A stretch of DNA of 9,360 nt from Alphaproteobacteria bacterium (GTDB lineage: Bacteria; Pseudomonadota; Alphaproteobacteria; ATCC43930; CGMCC-115725), in assembly GCA_030039975.1 (NCBI GenBank), contig JASHUO010000840.1, positions 1-9,360 on the forward strand, in the 5' to 3' direction. Position numbers and translations under genes: made by a program. The notes beneath the pieces were generated by a model. The model had not been told where the DNA came from. It saw only the letters and a list, made by a program, of their open reading frames with translations, and did not search any database. This document shows, piece after piece, positions 1 to 6,121 of the stretch. The stretch's first letter is position 1. Each line of letters opens with the position of its first letter.

Positions 1-476
1 GCTTGCAGCGCGTAAGCGAGCACGGCCGCCTGGTTGTAACGGCGCGTGAAAAGCCGCGTCCAATGGAGCGGCACCGGCACAGCGATGTCGGCTGTCGCGA
101 CCAGCTCGCCGCCAGCGCGCCGCAGCCAGGTGCCGAACGCCGGGGCCAGATGCAGGCGGTCGCCATGCTTGAAGGCAAGAACGAGGTCGCGACTCGCCTC
201 GTCATAGCGCATCGCCGCGCGGGCGCGGTCGAATGCCGGACGGGCGCGGGCGCAGGCGCCGCAGAGCGCCGGCGCCGCCAGCGCAAACTCGAAGGGCAGG
301 CCGCAACAGGCGCAGCAGGGCTCGCCGAGAAACGTGATGCCGCGCCAGCAGGGCGCGCACAGCGTACCCGCCTCGCTCACCGTCGCGCCGCAGATCAGGC
401 AACGCGGCGGCAGAAGGAGGTCAAGAAGCGCCGTGGCGGCGCGGCGCAACGCCGGAGGTCGGGCAAGACCCTGCAT
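1..476 (-). CDS. comF: ComF family protein, partial (C-terminus beyond left edge)
   Basis: N-terminal 158 codons of a ComF-family protein (double zinc finger followed by a phosphoribosyltransferase-type fold), a family linked to DNA uptake and recombination in competent bacteria but of uncertain role in most others. The cysteine pairs are visible: C26/C29 and C40/C43, then C54/C55, C57/C58 and C72/C75, as expected for the zinc-binding N-terminus. Residues 133-150 (VPVPLHWTRLFTRRYNQA) match the conserved ComF segment at the start of the transferase domain. The PRPP-binding motif near the C-terminus is outside the window. I chose the ATG at 476 because it sits shortly before the conserved LLPPRCLICG segment; no strong Shine-Dalgarno precedes it. 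The gene is divergent from the methyltransferase at 567, with 90 bases between starts. The family call is secure; the function in this organism is inferred. Confidence 0.88.
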   Translation of the reverse strand, partial: MQGLARPPALRRAATALLDLLLPPRCLICGATVSEAGTLCAPCWRGITFLGEPCCACCGLPFEFALAAPALCGACARARPAFDRARAAMRYDEASRDLVLAFKHGDRLHLAPAFGTWLRRAGGELVATADIAVPVPLHWTRLFTRRYNQAAVLAYALQ

Positions 477-529
477 CGCGCGATGTGAGCCTGCGGCGGC
501 GGCGCTGTCAACGCCGCGCCGGACTGCGC

Positions 530-559
530 TTGCGGCGCGCCGCGCGGCGATGCGATATA
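530..559 (+). promoter_or_regulatory. Candidate sigma70-type promoter for the methyltransferase gene
   Basis: TTGCGG at 530-535 and GATATA at 554-559 are separated by 18 bases and resemble -35 and -10 elements. The -10 ends 7 bases before the ATG at 567, so transcription would start at or next to the start codon. No Shine-Dalgarno lies in front of that ATG, which agrees with a leaderless mRNA. The assignment is by eye only; housekeeping promoters in Alphaproteobacteria are poorly conserved. Confidence 0.35.
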
Positions 560-566
560 CCCTTGC

Positions 567-1481
567 ATGGCCGTGCCAGAGAATCCGCTTCACGTCTTCG
601 ATCGGGCCGCCGTGCGCGCCCATCGCGAGCGCGCCGCGCGCCGGCCTGAGGCGGCGGAGTTTCTCGCCTGCGAAGCGGCGGAGCGGCTGGTCGATCGGCT
701 CGACGACGTGACGCGTCGCTTTCCCCGGGCGCTCGACCTCGGCTGCCGCCATGGCGTGCTGGCGCAGCGCCTCGCGGGGCGCGGCGGGGTCGAGCAGCTC
801 ATCCACGCCGATGCCGCTTTCGGCTTCGCCCGCCGTGTGCCGTCTCCCGCGCTGGTCTGCGAGGCCGAGGCGCTTCCCTTCGCCCCGGCGAGCTTCGATC
901 TCGTGCTGAGCAATCTCGATCTGCACTGGACGAACGACCTGCCGGGTGCGCTCCTGCAATTGCGGCAGGCGTTGAAGCCCGACGGCCTGCTCCTCGCGTC
1001 GCTCTTCGCCGGCGCGACCTTGGGCGAGCTGCGCCTCGCGCTGATGGAGGCGGAGCTCGAGGAAGAGGGGGGCGTAAGCCCGCGCGTGGCGCCCTTCGCC
1101 GATCTCCGCGATCTTGGCCAGCTGCTGCAGCGTGCCGGGTTCGCGCTGCCGGTGGCCGACAGCGATACGATCGAGGTCACCTATGCCGATGCGCTGACGC
1201 TGATGCGCGATCTGCGCGCCATGGGCGAGAGCAATGCCGTCGCCGAGCGCCGCCGCGGCTTCAGCCGTCGCGCCACGCTCGCCCGCGCGGCGGCGCGTTA
1301 CCGCGAGCGCTTTGCCCGGCCGGATGGGCGCATCCCGGCGCGCTTTGAGATCGTCACCCTTACCGCTTGGGCGCCGCATGAGAGCCAGCCCCGCCCGCTG
1401 GCGCCGGGCAGCGCCGGCACGCGGCTCGCCGCGGCGCTCGGCACCGTCGAGCGCCCCGCCGGCGACCCGCCTTCCCGGTGA
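567..1481 (+). CDS. NDUFAF5/BioC-like SAM-dependent methyltransferase-fold protein
   Basis: A 304-residue class I methyltransferase-fold protein that matches the mitochondrial complex I assembly factor NDUFAF5 along its length, not only in the SAM domain. Seen here: FDR near the N-terminus (11-13), motif I ALDLGCRHG (55-63), DLVLSNLDLHWTNDLPGAL (111-129), LKPDGLLLA (137-144), TLGELRLAL and EAELEEEGGVSPRVAPF (151-177), LMRDLRAMGESNA (212-224), and the C-terminal SQPRPLAPGSAG (273-284), which resembles the NDUFAF5 tail. NDUFAF5 is known to hydroxylate an arginine of the complex I subunit NDUFS7 (NuoB homologue), so a role in respiratory complex I assembly is plausible. That is inference; many databases would call it a generic methyltransferase. 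In motif I the middle glycine of GxGxG is Arg61. The start fits the family N-terminus, and no Shine-Dalgarno is visible. Confidence 0.87.
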   Translation: MAVPENPLHVFDRAAVRAHRERAARRPEAAEFLACEAAERLVDRLDDVTRRFPRALDLGCRHGVLAQRLAGRGGVEQLIHADAAFGFARRVPSPALVCEAEALPFAPASFDLVLSNLDLHWTNDLPGALLQLRQALKPDGLLLASLFAGATLGELRLALMEAELEEEGGVSPRVAPFADLRDLGQLLQRAGFALPVADSDTIEVTYADALTLMRDLRAMGESNAVAERRRGFSRRATLARAAARYRERFARPDGRIPARFEIVTLTAWAPHESQPRPLAPGSAGTRLAAALGTVERPAGDPPSR

Positions 1482-1497
1482 TGCCGAAGGATTCAAA

Positions 1498-1515
1498 GCT
1501 TAACCATTGTTAAGC
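1498..1515. promoter_or_regulatory. Perfect inverted repeat containing a CtrA-like TTAACCAT element
   Basis: GCTTAAC (1498-1504), a CATT loop, then GTTAAGC (1509-1515): 7-base perfect arms around 4 bases. It contains TTAACCAT at 1500-1507 and two TTAA half-sites 6 bases apart; the classical CtrA box is TTAA-N7-TTAA, with TTAACCAT as a known alternative. A GANTC site (GATTC, 1490-1494), the CcrM methylation target, lies 3 bases upstream. The element sits 83 bases before the histidine kinase start in otherwise GC-rich DNA. It lacks a T-run, so a terminator for the preceding gene is less likely. A regulatory site for the kinase gene is inferred. Confidence 0.42.
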
Positions 1516-1597
1516 GGTCGTTAGCCTGGCGCCGGGAAAATGGCGGCTTGCGCGGAGCGGCCAGAGGCTGTCTCCCGGCTGGAATTCGCGGCATTTT

Positions 1598-3517
1598 ATG
1601 CTTTCCTTGGGTCGGGTTTTCTTTGGTTCTTGGTTCCGGCGCGGGCCGGAGGCCCGCAGGGCCTCGTCGGCGCGCCCGGTCGCGAACCGATTCACCCGAA
1701 TCATCGTCATCTTCGCCGGGGTTCAGGCGATCGTCCTCGGCCTGTCGATCGTTGCCATCGAGGGTATCGATGCGACCCGCGCCTATGTGGCGGGCGAGGA
1801 TCTCTACGCCAAGGCGCAGAAGCAGGCGGCGCTCGATCTCCGCCGCTTTCTGATGTTCGGCGAGGCACAGTACCTTGCCGATTTCCGCCGCGACATCGCC
1901 GTACCGATGGGCGACTGCACGGCCCGCGAGGCGCTGCGGCAGCCGGCCCCGGATTTTGCCAGCGCCTATCACGGATTTCTCGTCGGCGGCAACGATCCGC
2001 GCGACATCCCGGCGATGTCGACGCTGCTGCGTTGGTTCTCGTGGTGGCAGCCCTTGGGCCGCGCCGTCGAGGATTGGCGGCAAAGCGACCTTCTGGTGGC
2101 CCAGCTCGCCGATCTCGCCGAGGAAATAGCGAAGGCGGCGAGCACCGGGCCGATCGGCGCCGAGCGGCACGATGCTTTCCGCACGCGCCTCAATGCGCTC
2201 GACGATCGGCTGACCGCATTCGAGCGGGATTTTGCCCTTCATATGGGCGAGGCGGCGCGCGAGGCGCGCTCCTGGGCGATATGGGGCCTGGTGCTGAGCA
2301 GCGCGCTCCTGACCGTCCTCGGCATCCGGCTTGGCTGGCGCAGCCTGCGCAGCGGCATCGTCGCCGAGCAACGGCTCGCCCGCAGCGAGCAGCGTTTCCG
2401 CGATTTCGCCGAGGTGGCCTCCGACTGGTTCTGGGAGACGGACACCAATCATCGGCTGAGCTATGTTTCCGGCCGCGTCGCCCAGGGCGAGGCGGTGGAT
2501 GTCTCGACGTTCATCGGCAAGACGCTGCTCGACGTCGCCGAGGGTGACCCCGCCGAGGAGGTCTGGCAGCGCCATCTCGCCGTACTGGCCGCGCGCCAAC
2601 CCTTCCGCGACCTCTCTTACTCGATCCGGAGCCGCGACGGCGCCGAACAGTTCTGGTCGGTCAGCGGCATGCCGGTCTATGACGATGCCGGCGCCTTCCT
2701 CGGCTATCGCGGCACCGCCAGTGACATCACGCGCGAGGTGCTGGCGCAGCGGAGCCTGCGCCAGGCGAAGGAGCAGGCGGAGACCGCCAGCCGCGCCAAA
2801 TCCGAGTTCCTCGCCAATATGAGCCATGAGCTGCGTACGCCGCTCAACGCCATCCTCGGCTTCGCCGAGATTATCCGCGACCGGCTGCTCGGCCCGATCA
2901 CCGATCGCTATGCCGAATACGCGCAGGACATCCACAGTTCCGGCAGCCATCTCCTCGGCATCATCAACGACATTCTCGACCTGTCCAAGGTCGAGGCGGG
3001 CCGCGTTGAGTTGGTCGAGGAGATCGTCGATCTCCAGACCATCATCCGCAGCGTCGTCCTGCTGCTGCGCGAGCGCGTCGCGAATGCCGAATTGACGCTC
3101 AAGACCGAGCTGCCCGACGCGCTGCTGCTGCTGCGTGCCGATGAGCGCAAGCTGAAGCAGGTCCTCATGAACCTGCTGTCTAACGCGGTGAAATTCACGC
3201 CACCCGGCGGCGAGATTCTGGTCCAGGCGCGAGTTGAGAGCCAGCACGGGGTGGTGATCGAGGTCGCGGATAACGGCATTGGCATCGCGGCTGAGGATAT
3301 CGAGCGGGCGCTCTCGCCCTTTGGGCAGGTCGATAGCCGGCTCAGTCGGCGCTACGAGGGCACCGGCCTCGGCCTGCCGTTGGCCCGCGCTCTGGCCGAA
3401 CTGCATGGTGGCACGCTCACGCTCGAGAGCGCGCTCGGCCGCGGTACCATCGTCCGCATAACCTTGCCCGCGGACCGCCTGGTCCAGCGCGAGATGCGGC
3501 GTTGGGTCGCAAGCTGA
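1598..3517 (+). CDS. Membrane-bound PAS-domain sensor histidine kinase
   Basis: A 639-residue hybrid-free sensor kinase that should autophosphorylate and pass phosphate to a response regulator not present in this window. Order of parts: cytoplasmic basic N-terminus (1-30); TM1 (about 34-54); periplasmic, mostly helical sensor region (about 57-224); TM2 (about 226-246); linker; PAS domain (about 263-380, with DWFWETD at 276-282 and the GTASDIT end at 372-378); coiled-coil linker; HisKA with SEFLANMSHELRTPLN and phospho-acceptor His410; HATPase with N-box Asn525/Asn529, G1 box DNGIGIA (558-564), F-box SPFGQ and G2 box GTGLGL (588-593). All catalytic motifs are intact. The periplasmic region carries VPMGDCTAR (102-110) and GFLVGGNDPRDIP (126-138); I do not recognise a named ligand-binding fold. 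The ATG at 1598 has only a weak upstream GGAAT. A possible CtrA-like site precedes the gene. The kinase call is secure; the signal is unknown. Confidence 0.95.
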   Translation: MLSLGRVFFGSWFRRGPEARRASSARPVANRFTRIIVIFAGVQAIVLGLSIVAIEGIDATRAYVAGEDLYAKAQKQAALDLRRFLMFGEAQYLADFRRDIAVPMGDCTAREALRQPAPDFASAYHGFLVGGNDPRDIPAMSTLLRWFSWWQPLGRAVEDWRQSDLLVAQLADLAEEIAKAASTGPIGAERHDAFRTRLNALDDRLTAFERDFALHMGEAAREARSWAIWGLVLSSALLTVLGIRLGWRSLRSGIVAEQRLARSEQRFRDFAEVASDWFWETDTNHRLSYVSGRVAQGEAVDVSTFIGKTLLDVAEGDPAEEVWQRHLAVLAARQPFRDLSYSIRSRDGAEQFWSVSGMPVYDDAGAFLGYRGTASDITREVLAQRSLRQAKEQAETASRAKSEFLANMSHELRTPLNAILGFAEIIRDRLLGPITDRYAEYAQDIHSSGSHLLGIINDILDLSKVEAGRVELVEEIVDLQTIIRSVVLLLRERVANAELTLKTELPDALLLLRADERKLKQVLMNLLSNAVKFTPPGGEILVQARVESQHGVVIEVADNGIGIAAEDIERALSPFGQVDSRLSRRYEGTGLGLPLARALAELHGGTLTLESALGRGTIVRITLPADRLVQREMRRWVAS

Positions 3518-3616
3518 GGCGCCGAATGCGTGCGGTGCGGGAGCCGATAGCCAGGACTCGCTGTTTGCTCTAGTATGGTGCGGGGCTTCTGGGGCGCCTG
3601 GTTCTACGAGCACGAT

Positions 3617-4276
3617 ATGGGTCGAGCCGTCTTCTTCGCCGCTTTGTCGCTCGCGGCCGCGTTCGCGGCGCCGGCTTGTGCTGCGCCGGAGCGGTACGAG
3701 TATCGTGTCATCCATCCGACTTATGGCGATATCGGCACGTACAGCAACACCGTCGACCGCGTCGGCGACAACACCGAGGTGACGAGCGAGCTGCGCATCG
3801 CGGTGCGGATTCTCGGCATCGTCGTGTACCGTCAGGAGGCGCAGCGCATCGAGCGCTGGCATGGGCAGACGCTGGTCTCCTTCGACGGCGTCACCGTCAC
3901 CAACGGCAAGTCGCTCCCGGTGCATGGCGTGGCGCGAAACGGCGCCTTCGTGGTCAGCACTCCGTCGGGAACCATCACCGCCCCCGCGGATGTACACCCG
4001 TCCAACCCGTGGTCGACCATGGTGCTCGATTCGCGCGTGATGATGTCGACGCGCACCGGCAAAGTCGAGCCTGTGCACGTCAGCGGTGGCGAGCTCGTCC
4101 CGGTGAAGCTGCCGGGCCTCGACCGCACGGCGCACCAATACGAGGTGGTGAGCGACAAGCACCAGTTCGTCTGGATGGATGATGCCGGGACGCCGATCGC
4201 GTTTCGTACCACGGATGACGGCTCGCCGATCGATTTCGTGCTGAGCGCGCGCCAGCAGCTCGCCGAACGCCGTTGA
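3617..4276 (+). CDS. Exported DUF6134-like hypothetical protein
   Basis: A 219-residue exported protein of unknown function. From the ATG at 3617 it has a clear signal peptide: MGR, a hydrophobic core AVFFAALSLAAAFAA, and a likely cleavage after ACA at residue 22. The rest alternates short beta-type strands and turns, with repeated patterns such as YEYRVIHPTYGDIGTYSNTV and IERWHGQTLVSFDG, which recall the DUF6134/DUF3108 type of periplasmic beta-barrel-like protein; this assignment is from memory of the pattern and is moderate. An in-frame ATG at 3575 would add 14 residues (MVRGFWGAWFYEHD) before the signal peptide and has no ribosome binding site, so I prefer 3617. The gene lies about 100 bases after the histidine kinase on the same strand and may be cotranscribed with it. 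No catalytic motif is visible. Confidence 0.78.
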   Translation: MGRAVFFAALSLAAAFAAPACAAPERYEYRVIHPTYGDIGTYSNTVDRVGDNTEVTSELRIAVRILGIVVYRQEAQRIERWHGQTLVSFDGVTVTNGKSLPVHGVARNGAFVVSTPSGTITAPADVHPSNPWSTMVLDSRVMMSTRTGKVEPVHVSGGELVPVKLPGLDRTAHQYEVVSDKHQFVWMDDAGTPIAFRTTDDGSPIDFVLSARQQLAERR

Positions 4277-4314
4277 GCTGGGACCGGGCCTAGCGTCTCG
4301 GGGCGCGGGCGCGA

Positions 4315-4331
4315 CGGGGCGGTATGCCCCG
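4315..4331 (+). terminator. Short GC hairpin after the DUF6134-like gene (weak)
   Basis: CGGGGC (4315-4320) and GCCCCG (4326-4331) form 6-base arms around GGTAT, about 39 bases after the stop at 4276. No T-run follows, so this is at most a weak or factor-dependent terminator and may be chance in GC-rich DNA. The rest of the gap to 4426 holds one AT-rich patch (GAAATTTC around 4351) that could be part of a promoter for the next gene. Confidence 0.2.
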
Positions 4332-4413
4332 CTTCGACGAGCGTCTACGGAAATTTCTCTCCTTTCGTCGGGTTGGCGTCGCCGCGAGCGTCCTTTGCTC
4401 AGCGACGGCACCC

Positions 4414-4418
4414 GGAGG
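4414..4418 (+). promoter_or_regulatory. Shine-Dalgarno GGAGG deciding a GTG start
   Basis: GGAGG lies 8 bases upstream of the GTG at 4427. It is among the strongest ribosome binding sites in the window and marks the GTG, rather than the in-frame ATG at 4373, as the start of the VOC-fold gene. The 18 codons between them encode a sequence with no family similarity that I can see. Confidence 0.8.
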
Positions 4419-4426
4419 TCTTACCC

Positions 4427-4912
4427 GTGTCCAAGATAGCGCCTTGTCTCTGGTTCGACGGCGAGGCCGAGGAAGCGGCGAAATTCTACGTGTCGCTGCT
4501 GCCTGGCTCGCGCATCGAGCGTGTCCAGAAGTGTGTGTCCGATGGTCCCGCCGGGAAGGCTGGCAGTGTGCTCGTCGTCGAGTTCACGCTGGCTGGTCAG
4601 CGCTTCCTTGCCCTCAATGGCGGCACGCGGTTCGAGTACACCCACGCGATCTCGTTCCAGGTTGATTGCGCGGACCAGGTCGAAATCGATCACCTCTGGG
4701 ATGCACTTGCGGCGGGCGGCGCGGTCCAGCGCTGCGGCTGGCTCAAGGATCGCTACGGCGTCTCCTGGCAGATCGTGCCGAAGGTTCTGCCGCAACTTTT
4801 GGGCGATCCTGACCCTGAGAAGTCGCGCCGCGTGATGCAGGCCTTGCTGCAGATGGTGAAGCTCGACATTGCCGGCCTCGAGCGCGCCTATGGCGGGACC
4901 CCGAGCGGCTGA
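4427..4912 (+). CDS. PhnB-like VOC (glyoxalase/bleomycin resistance fold) protein
   Basis: A 161-residue VOC-superfamily protein of the PhnB-like group, often labelled 3-demethylubiquinone-9 3-methyltransferase (PF06983), a label with little biochemical support. The protein begins SKIAPCLWFDGEAEEAAKFY, the usual start of the family, and carries FLALNGG (about 64-70), HAISFQVDC (about 77-85) and CGWLKDRYGVSWQIVP (about 104-119), the family's hallmark segment. The C-terminal helix with a VMQALLQMVKLDI segment (about 139-151) is also typical. The substrate is unknown. The start is the GTG with a strong ribosome binding site 8 bases upstream. The stop codon TGA directly abuts the stop codon of the convergent bacterioferritin gene, leaving no intergenic base for a terminator. 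Likely a stand-alone gene unrelated to the iron locus downstream. Confidence 0.88.
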   Translation: MSKIAPCLWFDGEAEEAAKFYVSLLPGSRIERVQKCVSDGPAGKAGSVLVVEFTLAGQRFLALNGGTRFEYTHAISFQVDCADQVEIDHLWDALAAGGAVQRCGWLKDRYGVSWQIVPKVLPQLLGDPDPEKSRRVMQALLQMVKLDIAGLERAYGGTPSG

Positions 4913-5389
4913 TTAATCGGCGTCCTCGGATTGGAGCTGAATGTAGTTCTGCAAGCCAATTTTCGTGATGAGCACAAGTTGGGTCTCGATGAAATCGATG
5001 CCCTCCTCCTCGCTGTCGAGAATATCGGTGAGGAGGTCACGCGTCGCGAAATCTCGTACCGACTCGCTATAAGCGATGGCATCGCGAAGGCCGCTGACGC
5101 CTTTCTGTTCGAGCTTGAGGTCGCAGTCGAGGATTTCCTGGACATCTTCGCCGATGAGAAGCTTGTCCAGATCCTGGAGGTTCGGCACGCCCTCGAGGAA
5201 CAGGATGCGATTGATCAGGCGGTCGGCGTGCTTCATCTCATCAATCGACTCGTCGTACTCATGTTTCCCGAGCTTGGTGACACCCCAGTGCCGTAGCATC
5301 CGTGCATGCAGGAAATACTGATTGATGGCCGTCAGCTCGTTCTTGAGCACCGCGTTGAGGTGCTGGAGCACCTTGGGATCGCCCTGCAT
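4913..5389 (-). CDS. bfr: Bacterioferritin, haem-ligand Met present but ferroxidase His130 replaced
   Basis: A 158-residue bacterioferritin, full length for the family: a 24-subunit cytoplasmic cage that stores ferric iron. Conserved segments include NELTAINQYFLHA (17-29), DESIDEMKHADRLI (46-59), ILFLEGVPNLQ (62-72), AIAYSESVRD (104-113) and GIDFIETQL (130-138). Haem-ligand Met52 is present. Ferroxidase ligands Glu18, Glu51, His54, Glu94 and Glu127 are present, but the position of E. coli His130 is Gly, and His46 of the inner-surface iron site is Asp; Asp50 is kept. The ATG at 5389 has GGGAGG 6 bases upstream and matches the family N-terminus (MQGDPKVLQ), so earlier in-frame ATGs are not starts. 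It lies 79 bases after bfd on the same strand, with a stable hairpin between. Bfd normally reduces Bfr haem to release iron. Identity is secure; altered iron oxidation is inferred. Confidence 0.95.
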   Translation of the reverse strand: MQGDPKVLQHLNAVLKNELTAINQYFLHARMLRHWGVTKLGKHEYDESIDEMKHADRLINRILFLEGVPNLQDLDKLLIGEDVQEILDCDLKLEQKGVSGLRDAIAYSESVRDFATRDLLTDILDSEEEGIDFIETQLVLITKIGLQNYIQLQSEDAD

Positions 5390-5413
5390 GACCGGCCTCC
5401 CTTGATCGGTTGA

Positions 5414-5441
5414 GGCGACCGCCGATGGGATCGGGGTCGCC
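5414..5441 (-). other. Stable intercistronic hairpin between bfd and bfr
   Basis: On the transcript strand GGCGACC-CCGAT, a 3-base loop CCC, then ATCGG-C-GGTCGCC form a 12-base-pair stem with one bulged base. It begins 28 bases after the bfd stop and ends 24 bases before the bfr start. No U-run follows, so it is not a classical terminator; it may be an mRNA processing or stability element that lets bfr be expressed differently from bfd. The structure is seen; the function is inferred. Confidence 0.5.
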
Positions 5442-5468
5442 GGTCGTGACATCGCTCGGCAACGAAGC

Positions 5469-5672
5469 TTAGGCCGATGATGCGGGATCGGCCAGTCCAT
5501 CGGTTGGGGCGGCGGAGACCCCGCGGACGATCTCCCTCACCATCGGCACGCATTTGCCACATTGCGGGCGAACTCCGAGGGCGCGATAGACGCAAGCGGT
5601 CGAGCCTTCCGCCCGCGCGGCGATGCGGCGAACCTGCCGGTCGGTGAAGCCGTGACAGAGACAGACATACAT
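5469..5672 (-). CDS. bfd: Bacterioferritin-associated ferredoxin (Bfd)
   Basis: A 67-residue [2Fe-2S] protein of the BFD-like family. It begins MYVCLCHGFTDRQV and has the family's four cysteines in the usual arrangement: Cys4, Cys6, Cys38 and Cys41 (C-x-C ... C-x2-C, in CLC and QCGKC). In the best studied cases Bfd binds Bfr and passes electrons to its haem, which reduces the ferric core and releases ferrous iron. Its position just upstream of bfr on the same strand agrees with this. The gap to the cupredoxin gene is 63 bases, and no strong Shine-Dalgarno is visible (only GGAAC about 7 bases before the ATG). The tail after residue 50 (about 17 residues) is unconserved. Family call is secure. 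Confidence 0.93.
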   Translation of the reverse strand: MYVCLCHGFTDRQVRRIAARAEGSTACVYRALGVRPQCGKCVPMVREIVRGVSAAPTDGLADPASSA

Positions 5673-5735
5673 AGGGAAGTTCCGTGCTGGGTTCCGGGTT
5701 CCGGCGCGATGGCTCGACGCCTTAGAGACAAATGT

Positions 5736-6071
5736 TCATTGGGCGATGACGACGCCCTGGGCGGTGTCGGAATGGTATTCGCCCATGAAGGGATAGCGCC
5801 CTGCGCCGAGTGGCCGCAGCCGCAGCGTCGCCGTGCGGCCGCCGACGATCACTTTCTCGACCTTGAGCGCCAAGGAATCGAACTCCTCGACCGTCGTGTC
5901 CTCGTTCTTGATGGTGAGCGTGACGGGCTTTCCTGCGGGCACGTGGATTTCGGCGGGCGTGAAGCGATGATCCCTGATCGACACGTCGATGTTCATGAGA
6001 TCCTCGGCGCGGGCGTGTCCGCTCGCGGCGAGCGCGAACACAAGCATAAGGAGCGGCAGGCGGTATCGCAT
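5736..6071 (-). CDS. EfeO-type periplasmic cupredoxin-domain protein
   Basis: A 111-residue exported single-domain cupredoxin. Signal peptide MRYRLPLLMLVFALAASGHARA, with cleavage expected after residue 22. The mature part follows the cupredoxin_1/EfeO pattern: IRDHRFTPAEIHVPAGKPV (32-50), TLTIKNEDTTVEEFDS (51-66), then LGAGRYPFMGEYHSDTAQG (88-106). The classical type 1 copper set (His, Cys, His, Met) is absent; there is no cysteine at all. Candidate metal ligands are Glu62/Glu63, Asp65, Met96, Glu98 and His100, as in cupredoxin domains of the EfeO iron-uptake protein. Start at 6071: a weak GGCGAGG lies 9 bases upstream and the signal peptide begins there; longer in-frame starts (6182, 6122) lie within or abut the peroxidase gene and add no conserved sequence. 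It follows the DyP peroxidase by 50 bases. Role in periplasmic iron or copper handling is inferred from family and neighbours. Confidence 0.88.
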   Translation of the reverse strand: MRYRLPLLMLVFALAASGHARAEDLMNIDVSIRDHRFTPAEIHVPAGKPVTLTIKNEDTTVEEFDSLALKVEKVIVGGRTATLRLRPLGAGRYPFMGEYHSDTAQGVVIAQ

Positions 6072-6121
6072 GGGAGGAAGCCTCGCCTTGTCGTGATCAC
6101 GAGCGTGTTGGTCGGCGGCCA

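Noticed and set aside
1641..1657. GC-rich inverted repeat GCGGGCC/GGCCCGC considered as a REP element or terminator
   Set aside because: It lies inside the kinase coding region, is a single copy, and has no T-run; such short GC palindromes are expected by chance here.
1540..2547. A 335-codon plus-strand frame overlapping the histidine kinase
   Set aside because: Arg/Gly/Pro-rich shadow of the kinase gene; the kinase frame carries all conserved motifs.
1493..4411. A 972-codon open frame on the minus strand across the kinase and DUF6134-like genes
   Set aside because: Its product is rich in Arg, Ala, Asp and His with no domain, and it lies antisense to two well supported genes. It reflects GC-rich codon bias in the complementary frame.
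4913..5500. Longer bacterioferritin start at 5500
   Set aside because: The extra 37 residues are not conserved, would overlap bfd, and the inner ATG at 5389 has a strong Shine-Dalgarno and matches the family N-terminus.
5721..5741. AT-rich stretch before bfd considered as an Irr/ICE iron box
   Set aside because: It contains TTAGA and TTC elements, but the spacing and symmetry do not match the TTAGAA-type palindrome, and it overlaps the cupredoxin stop codon.
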